NCBI GenBank assembly: GCA_024515975.1
Contig: JAMSKV010000006.1
Coordinates: 145,383-209,382 of the forward strand
Reading direction: 5' to 3'
Length of the DNA: 64,000 nt
DNA from: Endosaccharibacter trunci
Lineage (GTDB): Bacteria; Pseudomonadota; Alphaproteobacteria; Acetobacterales; Acetobacteraceae
Under the pieces are notes generated by a model. It did no database searches. It saw nothing but the letters and a program-made list of their open reading frames with translations, and was not told the DNA's origin. Of the stretch, positions 16,456-24,196 are shown piece by piece; positions within the stretch are counted from its first letter, which is position 1, and each line of letters opens with the position of its first letter. The position numbers were made by a program, and so were the translations under genes.

Positions 16456-17657
16456 CAGGCGGGTCTCCAATCGCTGGCGGGCTCGGTGAACCAGGCGGCG
16501 CCGGTCTCGGTGATGTGGACGCAATCCTCGAGCCGGATGCCGAATCGTTCCGGCACCACGATCATCGGTTCGATCGAGAAGCACATGCCGGGTTCGAGCG
16601 GGATGGCGTTGCCGCGCACGATATAGGCCGGTTCGTGGATCGAAAGACCGATTCCGTGGCCGGTGCGATGCGGCAGACCGGGCAGATCGTAGCCCGGGCC
16701 GAGCCCGTGCGCTTCGAGCACGCGCCGCGCCGCCGCATCCACCGCCTCCGCCGCGACGCCCGGACGCGCCGCCGCGAAGGCCGCGTGCTGAGCCTCGCTC
16801 TCGATCCGCCAGATCCGCTCCTGTTCGGAATCGTCGCCGCCGATGCGCCAGCAGCGCGTCATGTCGGACTGGTAGCCGTGCAGGACGCAGCCCGTATCGA
16901 CCAGAACCAGCGCGTCCCGCGCGAGGATCTGGTCGCCGGGAATGCCGTGCGGAAAGGCGGTGGCGCGGTCGAACTGCACGGCGCAGAACGAGGCGCCGTC
17001 CGGAGCGCCCAGCGCGCGATGCGCGAGGTCGACGAAGCGGCGGATCTCGCTGGCGCGCAAACCCGGTTCGAGCGCCGCCGCGGCGGCGCGATGCACGTGC
17101 GCGGTGAGCCGCATCGCGTGCTGCATGATCGCCAGCTCGGCCGCGCTCTTGCGGCATCGCACGCGCTCCAGCACCGGCCCGGCATCGGTCAGCAGGAGAT
17201 CGGCGCGCTGCTCGGACAGCGCGCGGGAAAACCGGAACGGCGTTTCCGGATCGAGCCCGAGCCGGGCGGCGTGTTTCAGCAGGGGCGACAGGATCGCGAC
17301 CGGATTCTCGTGCTCGTCCCAGGGCAGGGGCTCGACCGGAAAGGCCAGCCCTTCGGCGACGGAGCCGGTCTCGAAGCGCGGACAGAGCAGGCGCGGCACG
17401 CCCTCGCGCGGCAGGAACAGCGCCACGGCGCGTTCCGTCGGACCGAAGGCGAGGCCGGTCAGATAGCGCAGAAACGGGCCGGCGCCGACCAGGATCGCAT
17501 CGAGTCCGGCCACGCCCATGCCGTGCAGCACGGCACGCAGGCGCGCGCGATGCTCCGCCGCCGCAATGGGTGGCGGCAAGGGCGCATCCGGAAACGGCAG
17601 CGCCTCCAGCGCGCGTCGCAGGGGCGGCGGGAGAGCCAGGGCGGAGCCGGATGCCAT
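16455..17657 (-). CDS. M24-family Xaa-Pro peptidase (prolidase/aminopeptidase P type)
   Basis: This 400-residue cytoplasmic metallopeptidase (no signal) has a creatinase-type N-terminal domain (to about residue 150) and a pita-bread catalytic domain. All five metal ligands are present: Asp in VLVDTGC, Asp in YQSDMTR, His in HRTGHGIG, Glu in FSIEPMI and Glu in IRLEDCVH. M24B enzymes cleave peptide bonds next to proline or hydroxyproline. I chose the ATG at 17657, four bases after the stop of the permease gene; an upstream start would overlap the permease. Between an amino-acid permease and hydroxyproline catabolic genes, its likely job is to free hydroxyproline or proline from imported dipeptides. 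A methionine aminopeptidase is excluded by length and the N-terminal domain. Confidence 0.85.
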   Translation of the reverse strand: MASGSALALPPPLRRALEALPFPDAPLPPPIAAAEHRARLRAVLHGMGVAGLDAILVGAGPFLRYLTGLAFGPTERAVALFLPREGVPRLLCPRFETGSVAEGLAFPVEPLPWDEHENPVAILSPLLKHAARLGLDPETPFRFSRALSEQRADLLLTDAGPVLERVRCRKSAAELAIMQHAMRLTAHVHRAAAAALEPGLRASEIRRFVDLAHRALGAPDGASFCAVQFDRATAFPHGIPGDQILARDALVLVDTGCVLHGYQSDMTRCWRIGGDDSEQERIWRIESEAQHAAFAAARPGVAAEAVDAAARRVLEAHGLGPGYDLPGLPHRTGHGIGLSIHEPAYIVRGNAIPLEPGMCFSIEPMIVVPERFGIRLEDCVHITETGAAWFTEPASDWRPA

Positions 17658-17661
17658 GCGG

Positions 17662-19206
17662 TTAGTCTTCCCCGGAGGTTCGGAACGGGTCTGGCCGTCC
17701 ACGGCGCTGCGCCACGGCGAAGCAGATCAGAGACAGCGTCACGACCGCCGCGTCGTCGAGAGGATGCGCGATCCAGCCGCGCCCGCCGAAACTGCCCGTG
17801 AAGGACAGGATCAGCAAACCGGCGATCCAGCCGAACAGCCACCCGCTCTCGCGCCAGGCCTGTCGTCCGCGGCGGAGTGCGACGGCGAGACCGGCGAGAA
17901 GCTGGAAGCCGAGCAGCCAGCGCAGCACCGGCCAGCCGGTCCAGAACACGATCAGGGACGCAACTGCGAAGGAGAGCGGTGCGATCACGGTGAAACCGCG
18001 CAGGCGGAACGGGCGCGGCAGGCCGGGTGCGGTGCGACGCAGCGCCGCCGCCGCGGTGGGGGCCAGCGCGTAGCTCATCATCAGCGCGGAGGACACCACG
18101 CCGATCAGCGCCTGCCAGGACGGAAACGGCAGCGTCCAGAACACGGACAAGGCGAAACACAGCCAGAGCGCGGGCACGGGCACACCGCTGCGCGCGTCGA
18201 CGCGTGCGAACAGCCGCGGGAAGGTGCCGCCGCGCGCCCAGGCGAACACCACGCGCGGCGTGGCGCCGAGATAGACATTGCCGGTGCCGGTCGGCGAGGC
18301 CATCGCGTCGCACACCACCAGCGTCGCGAGCCAGCCCGCGCCCAGCATCATCGCCAGATCGCGGAACGGCAACGCGAGGGCGCTGTCGATCCCGGCCCAT
18401 CCGCGCGCCAGCAGCGCCTGCGGCACGCTGCCGAGAAAGGCGGCCTGCAGCAGCACGTAGACCAGCATGGACAGAAGCACAGAGCACAGCAGGGCGAACG
18501 GGATTGCGCGCTGCGGATCGCGCACTTCCGCGGCCACGGCCACGATCGGCGTCAGTCCCAGATAGGCGAAGATGATCCCGCCGGTGGAGATCGCCGCCTC
18601 CACGCCGGACGCTCCGCCGGGCGCGAATCCGTGCGCGGTGAAGTTGGCCGCGTGCATGTGCGCCAACAGAACGACCGCCACCATGGCCGGGACGCAGAAC
18701 TTGAACAGGGTGACGATGGTGTTGACCAGCGCGAAGGCGCCGATGCCGGCGCGGTTGATCGCAAAAAGGACGGCCAGAACCGCGAATTGCAGCAGCCATC
18801 CGGCGAGGGTCGGATCGCCGGCGGCGTCGCGCGTGAGGCCGGGAATCCAGGCGCCGGCATATTGGCGGGCGGCGACGATCTCGATCGCGATCAGCGAGGA
18901 ATAGGCGACGGTGGTGACCAGCCCCATCAGGAAGCCGCAAACCGGGCCGTGCGACCATTCCGGATAGCGCACCACGCCGCCGGCATGCGGCAGAGCGGCA
19001 CCGAGTTCGCAATAGACCAGGCCCAGCAACAGCACGGCGCCGCCCGCGATCACCCAGCTCAGCAGGGAGGCCGGGCCGGCGATTGCCGACACATGGGCGG
19101 CGGCGAACAGCCAGCCCGAGCCGAAGATCGAGCCGAAGCCGATCATGGTCAGATCGAGACGGGACAGGGAACGCTTGAAACCGTTGGTGTCCGGGGTGCG
19201 GCTCAT
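17662..19206 (-). CDS. APC-superfamily amino-acid permease
   Basis: This 514-residue integral inner-membrane protein has about 12 hydrophobic segments. Its N-terminus SLSRLDLTMIGFGSIFGSGWLF is the helix-1 signature of amino acid/polyamine/organocation permeases, where the GSIFGSGW stretch binds the amino-acid backbone. Its start overlaps the stop of the FAD oxidase gene (ATGA) and it ends four bases before the M24 peptidase. Placed between an imino-acid oxidase and a prolidase, it probably imports hydroxyproline or proline, or short peptides. Substrate is inferred from context only. Confidence 0.83.
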   Translation of the reverse strand: MSRTPDTNGFKRSLSRLDLTMIGFGSIFGSGWLFAAAHVSAIAGPASLLSWVIAGGAVLLLGLVYCELGAALPHAGGVVRYPEWSHGPVCGFLMGLVTTVAYSSLIAIEIVAARQYAGAWIPGLTRDAAGDPTLAGWLLQFAVLAVLFAINRAGIGAFALVNTIVTLFKFCVPAMVAVVLLAHMHAANFTAHGFAPGGASGVEAAISTGGIIFAYLGLTPIVAVAAEVRDPQRAIPFALLCSVLLSMLVYVLLQAAFLGSVPQALLARGWAGIDSALALPFRDLAMMLGAGWLATLVVCDAMASPTGTGNVYLGATPRVVFAWARGGTFPRLFARVDARSGVPVPALWLCFALSVFWTLPFPSWQALIGVVSSALMMSYALAPTAAAALRRTAPGLPRPFRLRGFTVIAPLSFAVASLIVFWTGWPVLRWLLGFQLLAGLAVALRRGRQAWRESGWLFGWIAGLLILSFTGSFGGRGWIAHPLDDAAVVTLSLICFAVAQRRGRPDPFRTSGED

Positions 19207-20498
19207 CGACGGCCTCCGAAGCGGGCCGGATCGAAAGGCCCCAGCCCGTCCGGCATCTCGCCGCGCAACAGGGACAGCGCGATCTCCGCCGTGCGCGGGG
19301 CGAGGGTCAGGCCGAGATGACCGTGCCCGCTCAGCACCAGAAGATTCGGCAGGCCCGGCAGCGGCCCGATGGCCGGCAGGTAGTCCGGCAGGGTCGGTCT
19401 GGCGCCCATCCAGCGCCGGAACGGCGAGGCCACGGGCAGACCGAGCGCCCGCACATGCTCCTCCAGCCGCGCCCATTTGCGCCGATCGGGCGGCGCGTCC
19501 TCGCGATCGAACTCCACGAAGGAGGAGGCGCGCAGACGATCGCCGAAGCACGATACGATCAGCGCGCGCTCCTCGAACACCAGCGGCGGAAACGGCCAGG
19601 GCGCGTCATGCCGCCATTCCAGGTGATAGCCGCGCTCGGCAATCAGCGGCAGGGACCGGCCGAGCCCGCGCAGCAGCCGCGCCGTGCCGACACCGGCGGC
19701 CAGAACGATGCGGCCGGCCTCGATCGTCTCGCCATTCGCCAGCGTGGCGACGCGCGCGTCGTCGGAAAGGCGCGATACCGCCTGACGTACGACCAGGCCG
19801 CCCGCCCCGGTGAAGGCGTCGAGCAACGCGCGAAGGCAGCGCACCGGATCGGCGACCTGGCCGGTGTTCTCGAAGCGCAGGCCGCCCGCGAGGGGCCGGC
19901 GGAGGCGGCCGGACAGCGCCTGGAGCGTATCCTCCGGCATCGGCGTGGCGCGTGCCGTCCCGGTTCGCAACGGGCGACGAGCCGCCTTCCGCCAGGCATT
20001 CGGGTTCTGCCACGCCGCCAGATGGCCCCGGTCATCGACCAGGAAGGGCGCATCCAGCGTGTCCGCCAGTCGTTTCCAGGCCGGCAGGGCATCGGAAAGA
20101 AGGAACGACAGCGCGCGCTCTCCGGCGCTGGCGCGCGCGGTGGCGCGGACGAAGCGCAGGCTCCATGGCAACCAGGCGCCGGGCCGGCGCCAGCCCAGAT
20201 CCAGCGCGCCGCCGAAGCGGAACAAACGGCGCGGCGCGCTGAACAGGAAGGACGGGGTTGCGAGCGGGGACACCTGCTCGGTGGCGATATGGCCGGCATT
20301 GCCGAAAGAGGCCGGTCCGACGAACGCGTCTCCGAAGGAAATGTCCTCGGGATCGCGCTCCTGCGGCCAGCATAAGGTGACGGAAAACCCGGCACGCTGT
20401 GCGGCCAGCGCCGCCGTGCGGCCGACGATGCCGCCGCCGATCACCAGCAGGGGGGATGCCGGGGCCGGCGATGAATGGCTTGTGAAATTCCCTCGCAT
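19203..20498 (-). CDS. hypO: FAD-dependent D-amino-acid (cis-4-hydroxy-D-proline) oxidase/dehydrogenase
   Basis: This is a 431-residue flavoprotein of the DadA/glycine-oxidase (DAO) fold. The dinucleotide-binding motif is LLVIGGGIVGRTAALAAQRAG (split: LLVIGGGIVG at 17-26). The C-terminal FAD segment is RPTLPDYLPAIGPLPGLPNL with SGHGHLGLTLAP. Next to a hydroxyproline epimerase and a DapA-family deaminase, it should oxidise cis-4-hydroxy-D-proline to pyrroline-4-hydroxy-2-carboxylate, as HypO of Sinorhizobium does. The pathway of Pseudomonas uses a three-subunit enzyme instead. It heads a five-gene minus-strand operon. Its start codon touches the operator at 20498-20511, so the transcript is nearly leaderless. 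General D-amino-acid dehydrogenase (DadA) is the main alternative. Confidence 0.75.
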   Translation of the reverse strand: MRGNFTSHSSPAPASPLLVIGGGIVGRTAALAAQRAGFSVTLCWPQERDPEDISFGDAFVGPASFGNAGHIATEQVSPLATPSFLFSAPRRLFRFGGALDLGWRRPGAWLPWSLRFVRATARASAGERALSFLLSDALPAWKRLADTLDAPFLVDDRGHLAAWQNPNAWRKAARRPLRTGTARATPMPEDTLQALSGRLRRPLAGGLRFENTGQVADPVRCLRALLDAFTGAGGLVVRQAVSRLSDDARVATLANGETIEAGRIVLAAGVGTARLLRGLGRSLPLIAERGYHLEWRHDAPWPFPPLVFEERALIVSCFGDRLRASSFVEFDREDAPPDRRKWARLEEHVRALGLPVASPFRRWMGARPTLPDYLPAIGPLPGLPNLLVLSGHGHLGLTLAPRTAEIALSLLRGEMPDGLGPFDPARFGGRR

Positions 20499-20511
20499 AT
20501 CGTATACGATA
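20480..20511. promoter_or_regulatory. Divergent promoter with perfect GTATAC operator
   Basis: The gap between divergent start codons is only 47 bases. TATCGTATACGATA (20498-20511) is a perfect 14-base palindrome. Toward the deaminase gene, TTGTGA (20480-20485) and TATACG (20503-20508) are 17 bases apart, so the palindrome covers the -10. Toward the oxidase gene, TTGCGC and TATCGT are 16 bases apart on the minus strand and the transcript would start at or beside the ATG. One bound repressor would shut both operons. Confidence 0.6.
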
Positions 20512-20545
20512 CAGCACCATCGAAGCCGCGCAAGCGAGGTTTATT

Positions 20546-21433
20546 ATGAAGTGGACAGGCGTTTTCCCGGCGGCGACGACCCAGTTCAAGGAGGATCTCA
20601 GCGTCGACCACGACGCCACGCGCGGCGTGCTCGATGCGCTGGTGCGCGACGGCGTGCACGGTCTGGTGGTGATGGGCACCTGCGGCGAGAACAATTCGCT
20701 CGAGCCCGACGAGAAGATCGCCCTGCTGCGCGAGGCGGTGGACGTGGTGGCGAAGCGGGTTCCGGTGATCGTCGGGGTGTCGGAATTCGATACGGCGCGC
20801 GCCTGCCGCTTCGCGGCCAGGGCGGCCGAGCTCGGCGCGGACGCGCTGATGGTGCTGCCGGCGATGGTCTACGTGCCGCAGCCGCACGAGCTGGAGGCGC
20901 ATTTCGCCGCGGTGGCGAAGGCCTCCGACCTGCCGATCATGCTCTACAACAACCCGCCTGCCTATCGCGTCAGCATCGGCATGGACGTTCTGGAGCGACT
21001 GGCTGCGTTGCCGACCATCGCCGCGGTCAAGGAAAGCGCGCCGGATACGCGCCGTTTCACCGATCTGCGCAACCGCTTCGGCGATCGCTTCGTGCTGATG
21101 GCCGGTCTCGACGACGTGGCGCTGGAAGGATTGATGCTGGGTGCGGCCGGCTGGGTGTCCGGCCTGACCAGTGCCTTTCCGCAGGAATCGGTGGCGCTGG
21201 TGGAAGCGGCCGCGCGCGGCGATTATGCCGAGGCGCTGCGGATCTATCGCTGGTTCATGCCGCTGCTGCATCTCGATGCCGAGCACGATCTGGTGCAGTC
21301 GATCAAGCTGGCCGAGCAGATCATGGGGCGCGGGTCGGAGCGCGTGCGCATGCCGCGCATGCCGCTCGCCGGCGCGCGCCGGGCCGAGGTGACGGCGATG
21401 GTGGAGAAGGCGGCGGCGACGCGGCCTTTGTAA
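20546..21433 (+). CDS. hypD: DapA-family lyase, probable pyrroline-4-hydroxy-2-carboxylate deaminase
   Basis: This 295-residue TIM-barrel enzyme belongs to the dihydrodipicolinate synthase/N-acetylneuraminate lyase superfamily. The Schiff-base lysine is K162 (AAVKES) and the catalytic tyrosine is Y134 (MLYNNPPAY); the GTCGENNSL segment (44-52) replaces the usual GTTGE. Its neighbours, a hydroxyproline epimerase downstream and a D-amino-acid oxidase divergent upstream, point to pyrroline-4-hydroxy-2-carboxylate deaminase, which gives alpha-ketoglutarate semialdehyde and ammonia. L-2-keto-3-deoxyarabonate dehydratase of the arabinose pathway is in the same family and makes the same product, so this is a real alternative. 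A good ribosome site (GCGAGG) lies 8 bases before the ATG. Confidence 0.75.
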   Translation: MKWTGVFPAATTQFKEDLSVDHDATRGVLDALVRDGVHGLVVMGTCGENNSLEPDEKIALLREAVDVVAKRVPVIVGVSEFDTARACRFAARAAELGADALMVLPAMVYVPQPHELEAHFAAVAKASDLPIMLYNNPPAYRVSIGMDVLERLAALPTIAAVKESAPDTRRFTDLRNRFGDRFVLMAGLDDVALEGLMLGAAGWVSGLTSAFPQESVALVEAAARGDYAEALRIYRWFMPLLHLDAEHDLVQSIKLAEQIMGRGSERVRMPRMPLAGARRAEVTAMVEKAAATRPL

Positions 21434-21435
21434 GA

Positions 21436-21543
21436 CCAGGGCTCTGCCCTGGACCCGCCAAAGGCTCGCCTTTGGAATCCATTCGCTAAACAATTGGATT
21501 CTCAAGGCGAGCCTTGAGCGGGGTCCAGGGGCAGAGCCCCTGG
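21436..21543. repeat. Dispersed palindromic element, copy A
   Basis: A 108-base element is bounded by complementary arms (CCAGGGCTCTGCCCTGGACCC and GGGTCCAGGGGCAGAGCCCC). Inside are two smaller hairpins, CAAAGGCTCGCCTTTG and TCAAGGCGAGCCTTGA, around an A/T-rich centre. Related copies lie at 22574, 42410 and 48478. It separates the deaminase and epimerase genes and could weaken or process the shared transcript. Confidence 0.8.
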
Positions 21544-21564
21544 CCTTTCTTTAGGGACAAATCC

Positions 21565-22572
21565 ATGCGCCACACCTTCTTCTGCATCGACGGCCACACC
21601 GCCGGAAACCCGGTCCGTCTGGTCGCGGGCGGCGCGCCGCTTCTGCGCGGCGACAGCATGAGCGCGCGACGGCAGGACTTCCTCGAACGGTTCGACTGGA
21701 TCCGCACCGGGCTGTGTTTCGAGCCGCGCGGGCACGACATGATGTCGGGCGGTTTCCTGTATCCGCCCACCCAGGCCGACACGGATGGCGGCATCCTGTT
21801 CATCGAAACCAGCGGCTGCCTGCCGATGTGCGGCCACGGCACTATCGGCATCGTCACCTTCGCGCTGGAGAATGGCCTGCTCTCGCCGCGCGAGCCGGGA
21901 CGGCTGCGTCTGGAAGTTCCCGCCGGGATCATCGAGATCGGCTACACCGAAGAGAACGGCCGGGTCCGTTCGGTGTCGATCCGCAACGTGGCGTCCTTCG
22001 TCGCGGCGGAGGATGTGAGGATCGAGGTGCCGGGGCTGGGGACGCTTCGTGTGGACGTGGCCTATGGCGGCAATTTCTATGCGATCGTGGAGCCGCAGGG
22101 CGCGTTCGAGGGGATCGATGCGCTGGGCGCCTCGCGCATCCTGCAGCTCAGCCCGGTCGTGCGCGCACTGATGCGCGAGAAGATCACCCCCGTGCATCCG
22201 CTCGACCCGACCATCAACGGCGTGAGCCATGTGCTTTGGACCGATGGCGCGCCGGTGCGGGGCGATGCCGGGATCGTCGGCCGCAACGCGGTGTTCTACG
22301 GCGACAAGGCGATCGACCGCTCGCCCTGCGGCACCGGCACCTCGGCACGGCTGGCGCATCTCCATCATCGTGGGCTGCTTGGCGTCGGCGAGCGACTGGA
22401 GCATCGCTCGATCATCAACAGCCGGTTCGACGGCACCGTGCTGGACGAATGCGCGGTGGGCGGCCGTCCCGCGATCGTGCCGCTGATCGAGGGCGCCGCG
22501 ATCGCCACCGGCTTCAACACGGTGTGGATCGACCGGGAGGACACGTTCTGGCGCGGCTTCCAGGTCGGTTGA
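21565..22572 (+). CDS. hypRE: 4-hydroxyproline 2-epimerase (proline racemase superfamily)
   Basis: This 335-residue cofactor-independent enzyme interconverts trans-4-hydroxy-L-proline and cis-4-hydroxy-D-proline, the first step of hydroxyproline catabolism. Both catalytic cysteines are present: C89 in MCGHGTIG and C255 in DRSPCGTGTSA. Having both separates it from trans-3-hydroxyproline dehydratase, which lacks one. The NPVRLVAGG and FDWIRTGLCFEPRGHDMMSG segments are typical of the hydroxyproline epimerase branch and not of true proline racemase. The start at 21565 has AGGGA upstream, within the edge of the palindromic element. It follows the deaminase gene on the same strand. Confidence 0.88.
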   Translation: MRHTFFCIDGHTAGNPVRLVAGGAPLLRGDSMSARRQDFLERFDWIRTGLCFEPRGHDMMSGGFLYPPTQADTDGGILFIETSGCLPMCGHGTIGIVTFALENGLLSPREPGRLRLEVPAGIIEIGYTEENGRVRSVSIRNVASFVAAEDVRIEVPGLGTLRVDVAYGGNFYAIVEPQGAFEGIDALGASRILQLSPVVRALMREKITPVHPLDPTINGVSHVLWTDGAPVRGDAGIVGRNAVFYGDKAIDRSPCGTGTSARLAHLHHRGLLGVGERLEHRSIINSRFDGTVLDECAVGGRPAIVPLIEGAAIATGFNTVWIDREDTFWRGFQVG

Positions 22573-22573
22573 G

Positions 22574-22666
22574 GACTGCCCTCGCAGGATTGGCTTCGGA
22601 GACCAATCGCTGAAACCCTGGATTCTCAAGGCGACTGCCTTGAGCGGGTCCAGGGCGGAGCCCTGG
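22574..22666. repeat. Dispersed palindromic element, copy B
   Basis: This copy shares TGGATTCTCAAGGCGA, CCTTGAGCGGGTCCAGGG and the terminal hairpin CAGGGC-GGA-GCCCTG with copy A. Its left half is degenerate. It fills the gap between the epimerase stop and the convergent porin stop, where it can act as a bidirectional terminator. Confidence 0.7.
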
Positions 22667-22667
22667 C

Positions 22668-24185
22668 CTAGAACCGATAACTCGCCCACCCCGCCAGAAA
22701 ATCCGAGCCGGCGAAACCGGCTCGCGTGAGGGCGGGGCCCGCAGCCAGATGCTCGTAGCGGCCGGTGAAGTTCAAACGCGGCGTGGCGGTCCAGACCGTC
22801 TGCAGGCGCGTCACGTCCGCGACCTTGCGGGCGCGATTGTTCTGCGTGCCGGCAAAGGCGGTGCCGTTGGCGCGATAGACGGCGTCGCCAGTGCTGTCGC
22901 GCCAGGTCCATTGCTGTTCGATCGTGATTCGCACGCTCTCCAGCGGCGACACGGTGAAGCTCGGCGCCAGGGCGATCAGGTTGGTCGGCGTCAGATAGAG
23001 CTGGTAGCTGTAGTAGATGTTGTTGCCGAACGGCGCGAAGGCGTCGTGCAGCGCGCCGCGATTATAGGCGCCCCCGCCGCTGGCGTAGTCGGCATGGAAG
23101 CCGATGCGCGGCGCGGTCGGAGACGAGCCGAGTTTCCAGGTCTGGGCTGCGAAGATCTGTCCGGCCTGGATCGGTCGGTTGCCGGATCGGCCACCCTGGT
23201 AGTTCGCGGTCCAGTCGATCGTGAGGCGTCCGGCATCGCCCCAGAGGCGAGCGCCGTAGTAGAACCGCTCCTCGGCGCTGTTGGTGCGTCCCCAGACGGC
23301 ATGGTCGTTGGCGAGGCGCCATACGAAGGGGTCGAAATAGAGCTTCGACCCGCCCAGGGCGGTTCGAGGCACCACCATGCCCGAGGTGACGCCGCTGAAG
23401 CGGATGCTGCGCTCGACGAAATCGTCGCCAGCGCCCCCCACGCCGAGACGCGTGGGATGCAGATCGAACAGATCGGCACGCAGCGTCTTGCCGCGCACCC
23501 ACAAGCGCACGCCGTTGAGCACGTAGCGGATCGTGTTGTTGTCACGCTGGGAGACAAGAAGGTTGGAGCCGTCCGTGAACTCCTGGCGTCCGTAGCGCAG
23601 GCCGAGCCGTACTGACCCGACCGCCTCGTCGCCCTCCACGAAATATTGCTGGAAGACGAGCCGGTTCCGGAACGATCCGCTGACAGTGCCGAGCTCCTTT
23701 CCCCATAGATCGGCGCGGGCGATTTCGGCATAGGCGCGCAGATGCGGGCCGATATGCAGATCGGCACCGCCGACGCTGCGCAGGATGTCCTGCTTCTGGC
23801 GCGGGCCCAGCTTCAGGTTGGGGTTGCTGGTCTGGTTGAAGCGCAGCCGCAACTCGCCGGACAGGGTGAGATACACCGAACCGCTGTTGTTGAGCGGCAG
23901 GAATTTCAAACGATCGAGCCAGTCCTTCCGCTTCTTCGGATCGCGCATGGAGCGCCAGTCCTCGGCCCAGCGGGACAGGTTGTAGCCGGCGGTGGACAGA
24001 CCGTCTCCGGCGGCGGGGGCCGGATAGGCGCTCACCGCCGGTTCGGCCGGGTTGCGCGTGAGGCCGCCGGTGGGCGAGGGGTTGAGCTGGGCCCGGGCCG
24101 GGGCGACCGCGAAGGGCAGCAGAAAGGTGGCCAGGAGGACAGGCCGGAGCATCGCGCCTCTGGGGGCGCATCGGGAACGCCGCAT
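22668..24185 (-). CDS. AlgE-like (alginate-export domain) outer-membrane porin
   Basis: This 505-residue beta-barrel has a signal peptide ending near AVAPARAQ and a C-terminal Phe (AGWASYRF). Segments such as YLTLSGELRLRFNQT, LHIGPHLRAYAEI and RLGLRYGRQEFTDGSNLLVSQRDNNTIRYVLNG match the alginate-export outer-membrane family, which in many bacteria serves for uptake or export of carboxylates or oligosaccharides unrelated to alginate. No alginate genes are present. GAGGAG eight bases before the ATG supports the start at 24185. It follows dctA by 11 bases, so it probably lets dicarboxylates cross the outer membrane for DctA. Confidence 0.72.
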   Translation of the reverse strand: MRRSRCAPRGAMLRPVLLATFLLPFAVAPARAQLNPSPTGGLTRNPAEPAVSAYPAPAAGDGLSTAGYNLSRWAEDWRSMRDPKKRKDWLDRLKFLPLNNSGSVYLTLSGELRLRFNQTSNPNLKLGPRQKQDILRSVGGADLHIGPHLRAYAEIARADLWGKELGTVSGSFRNRLVFQQYFVEGDEAVGSVRLGLRYGRQEFTDGSNLLVSQRDNNTIRYVLNGVRLWVRGKTLRADLFDLHPTRLGVGGAGDDFVERSIRFSGVTSGMVVPRTALGGSKLYFDPFVWRLANDHAVWGRTNSAEERFYYGARLWGDAGRLTIDWTANYQGGRSGNRPIQAGQIFAAQTWKLGSSPTAPRIGFHADYASGGGAYNRGALHDAFAPFGNNIYYSYQLYLTPTNLIALAPSFTVSPLESVRITIEQQWTWRDSTGDAVYRANGTAFAGTQNNRARKVADVTRLQTVWTATPRLNFTGRYEHLAAGPALTRAGFAGSDFLAGWASYRF

Positions 24186-24196
24186 GGTGACGCTCC

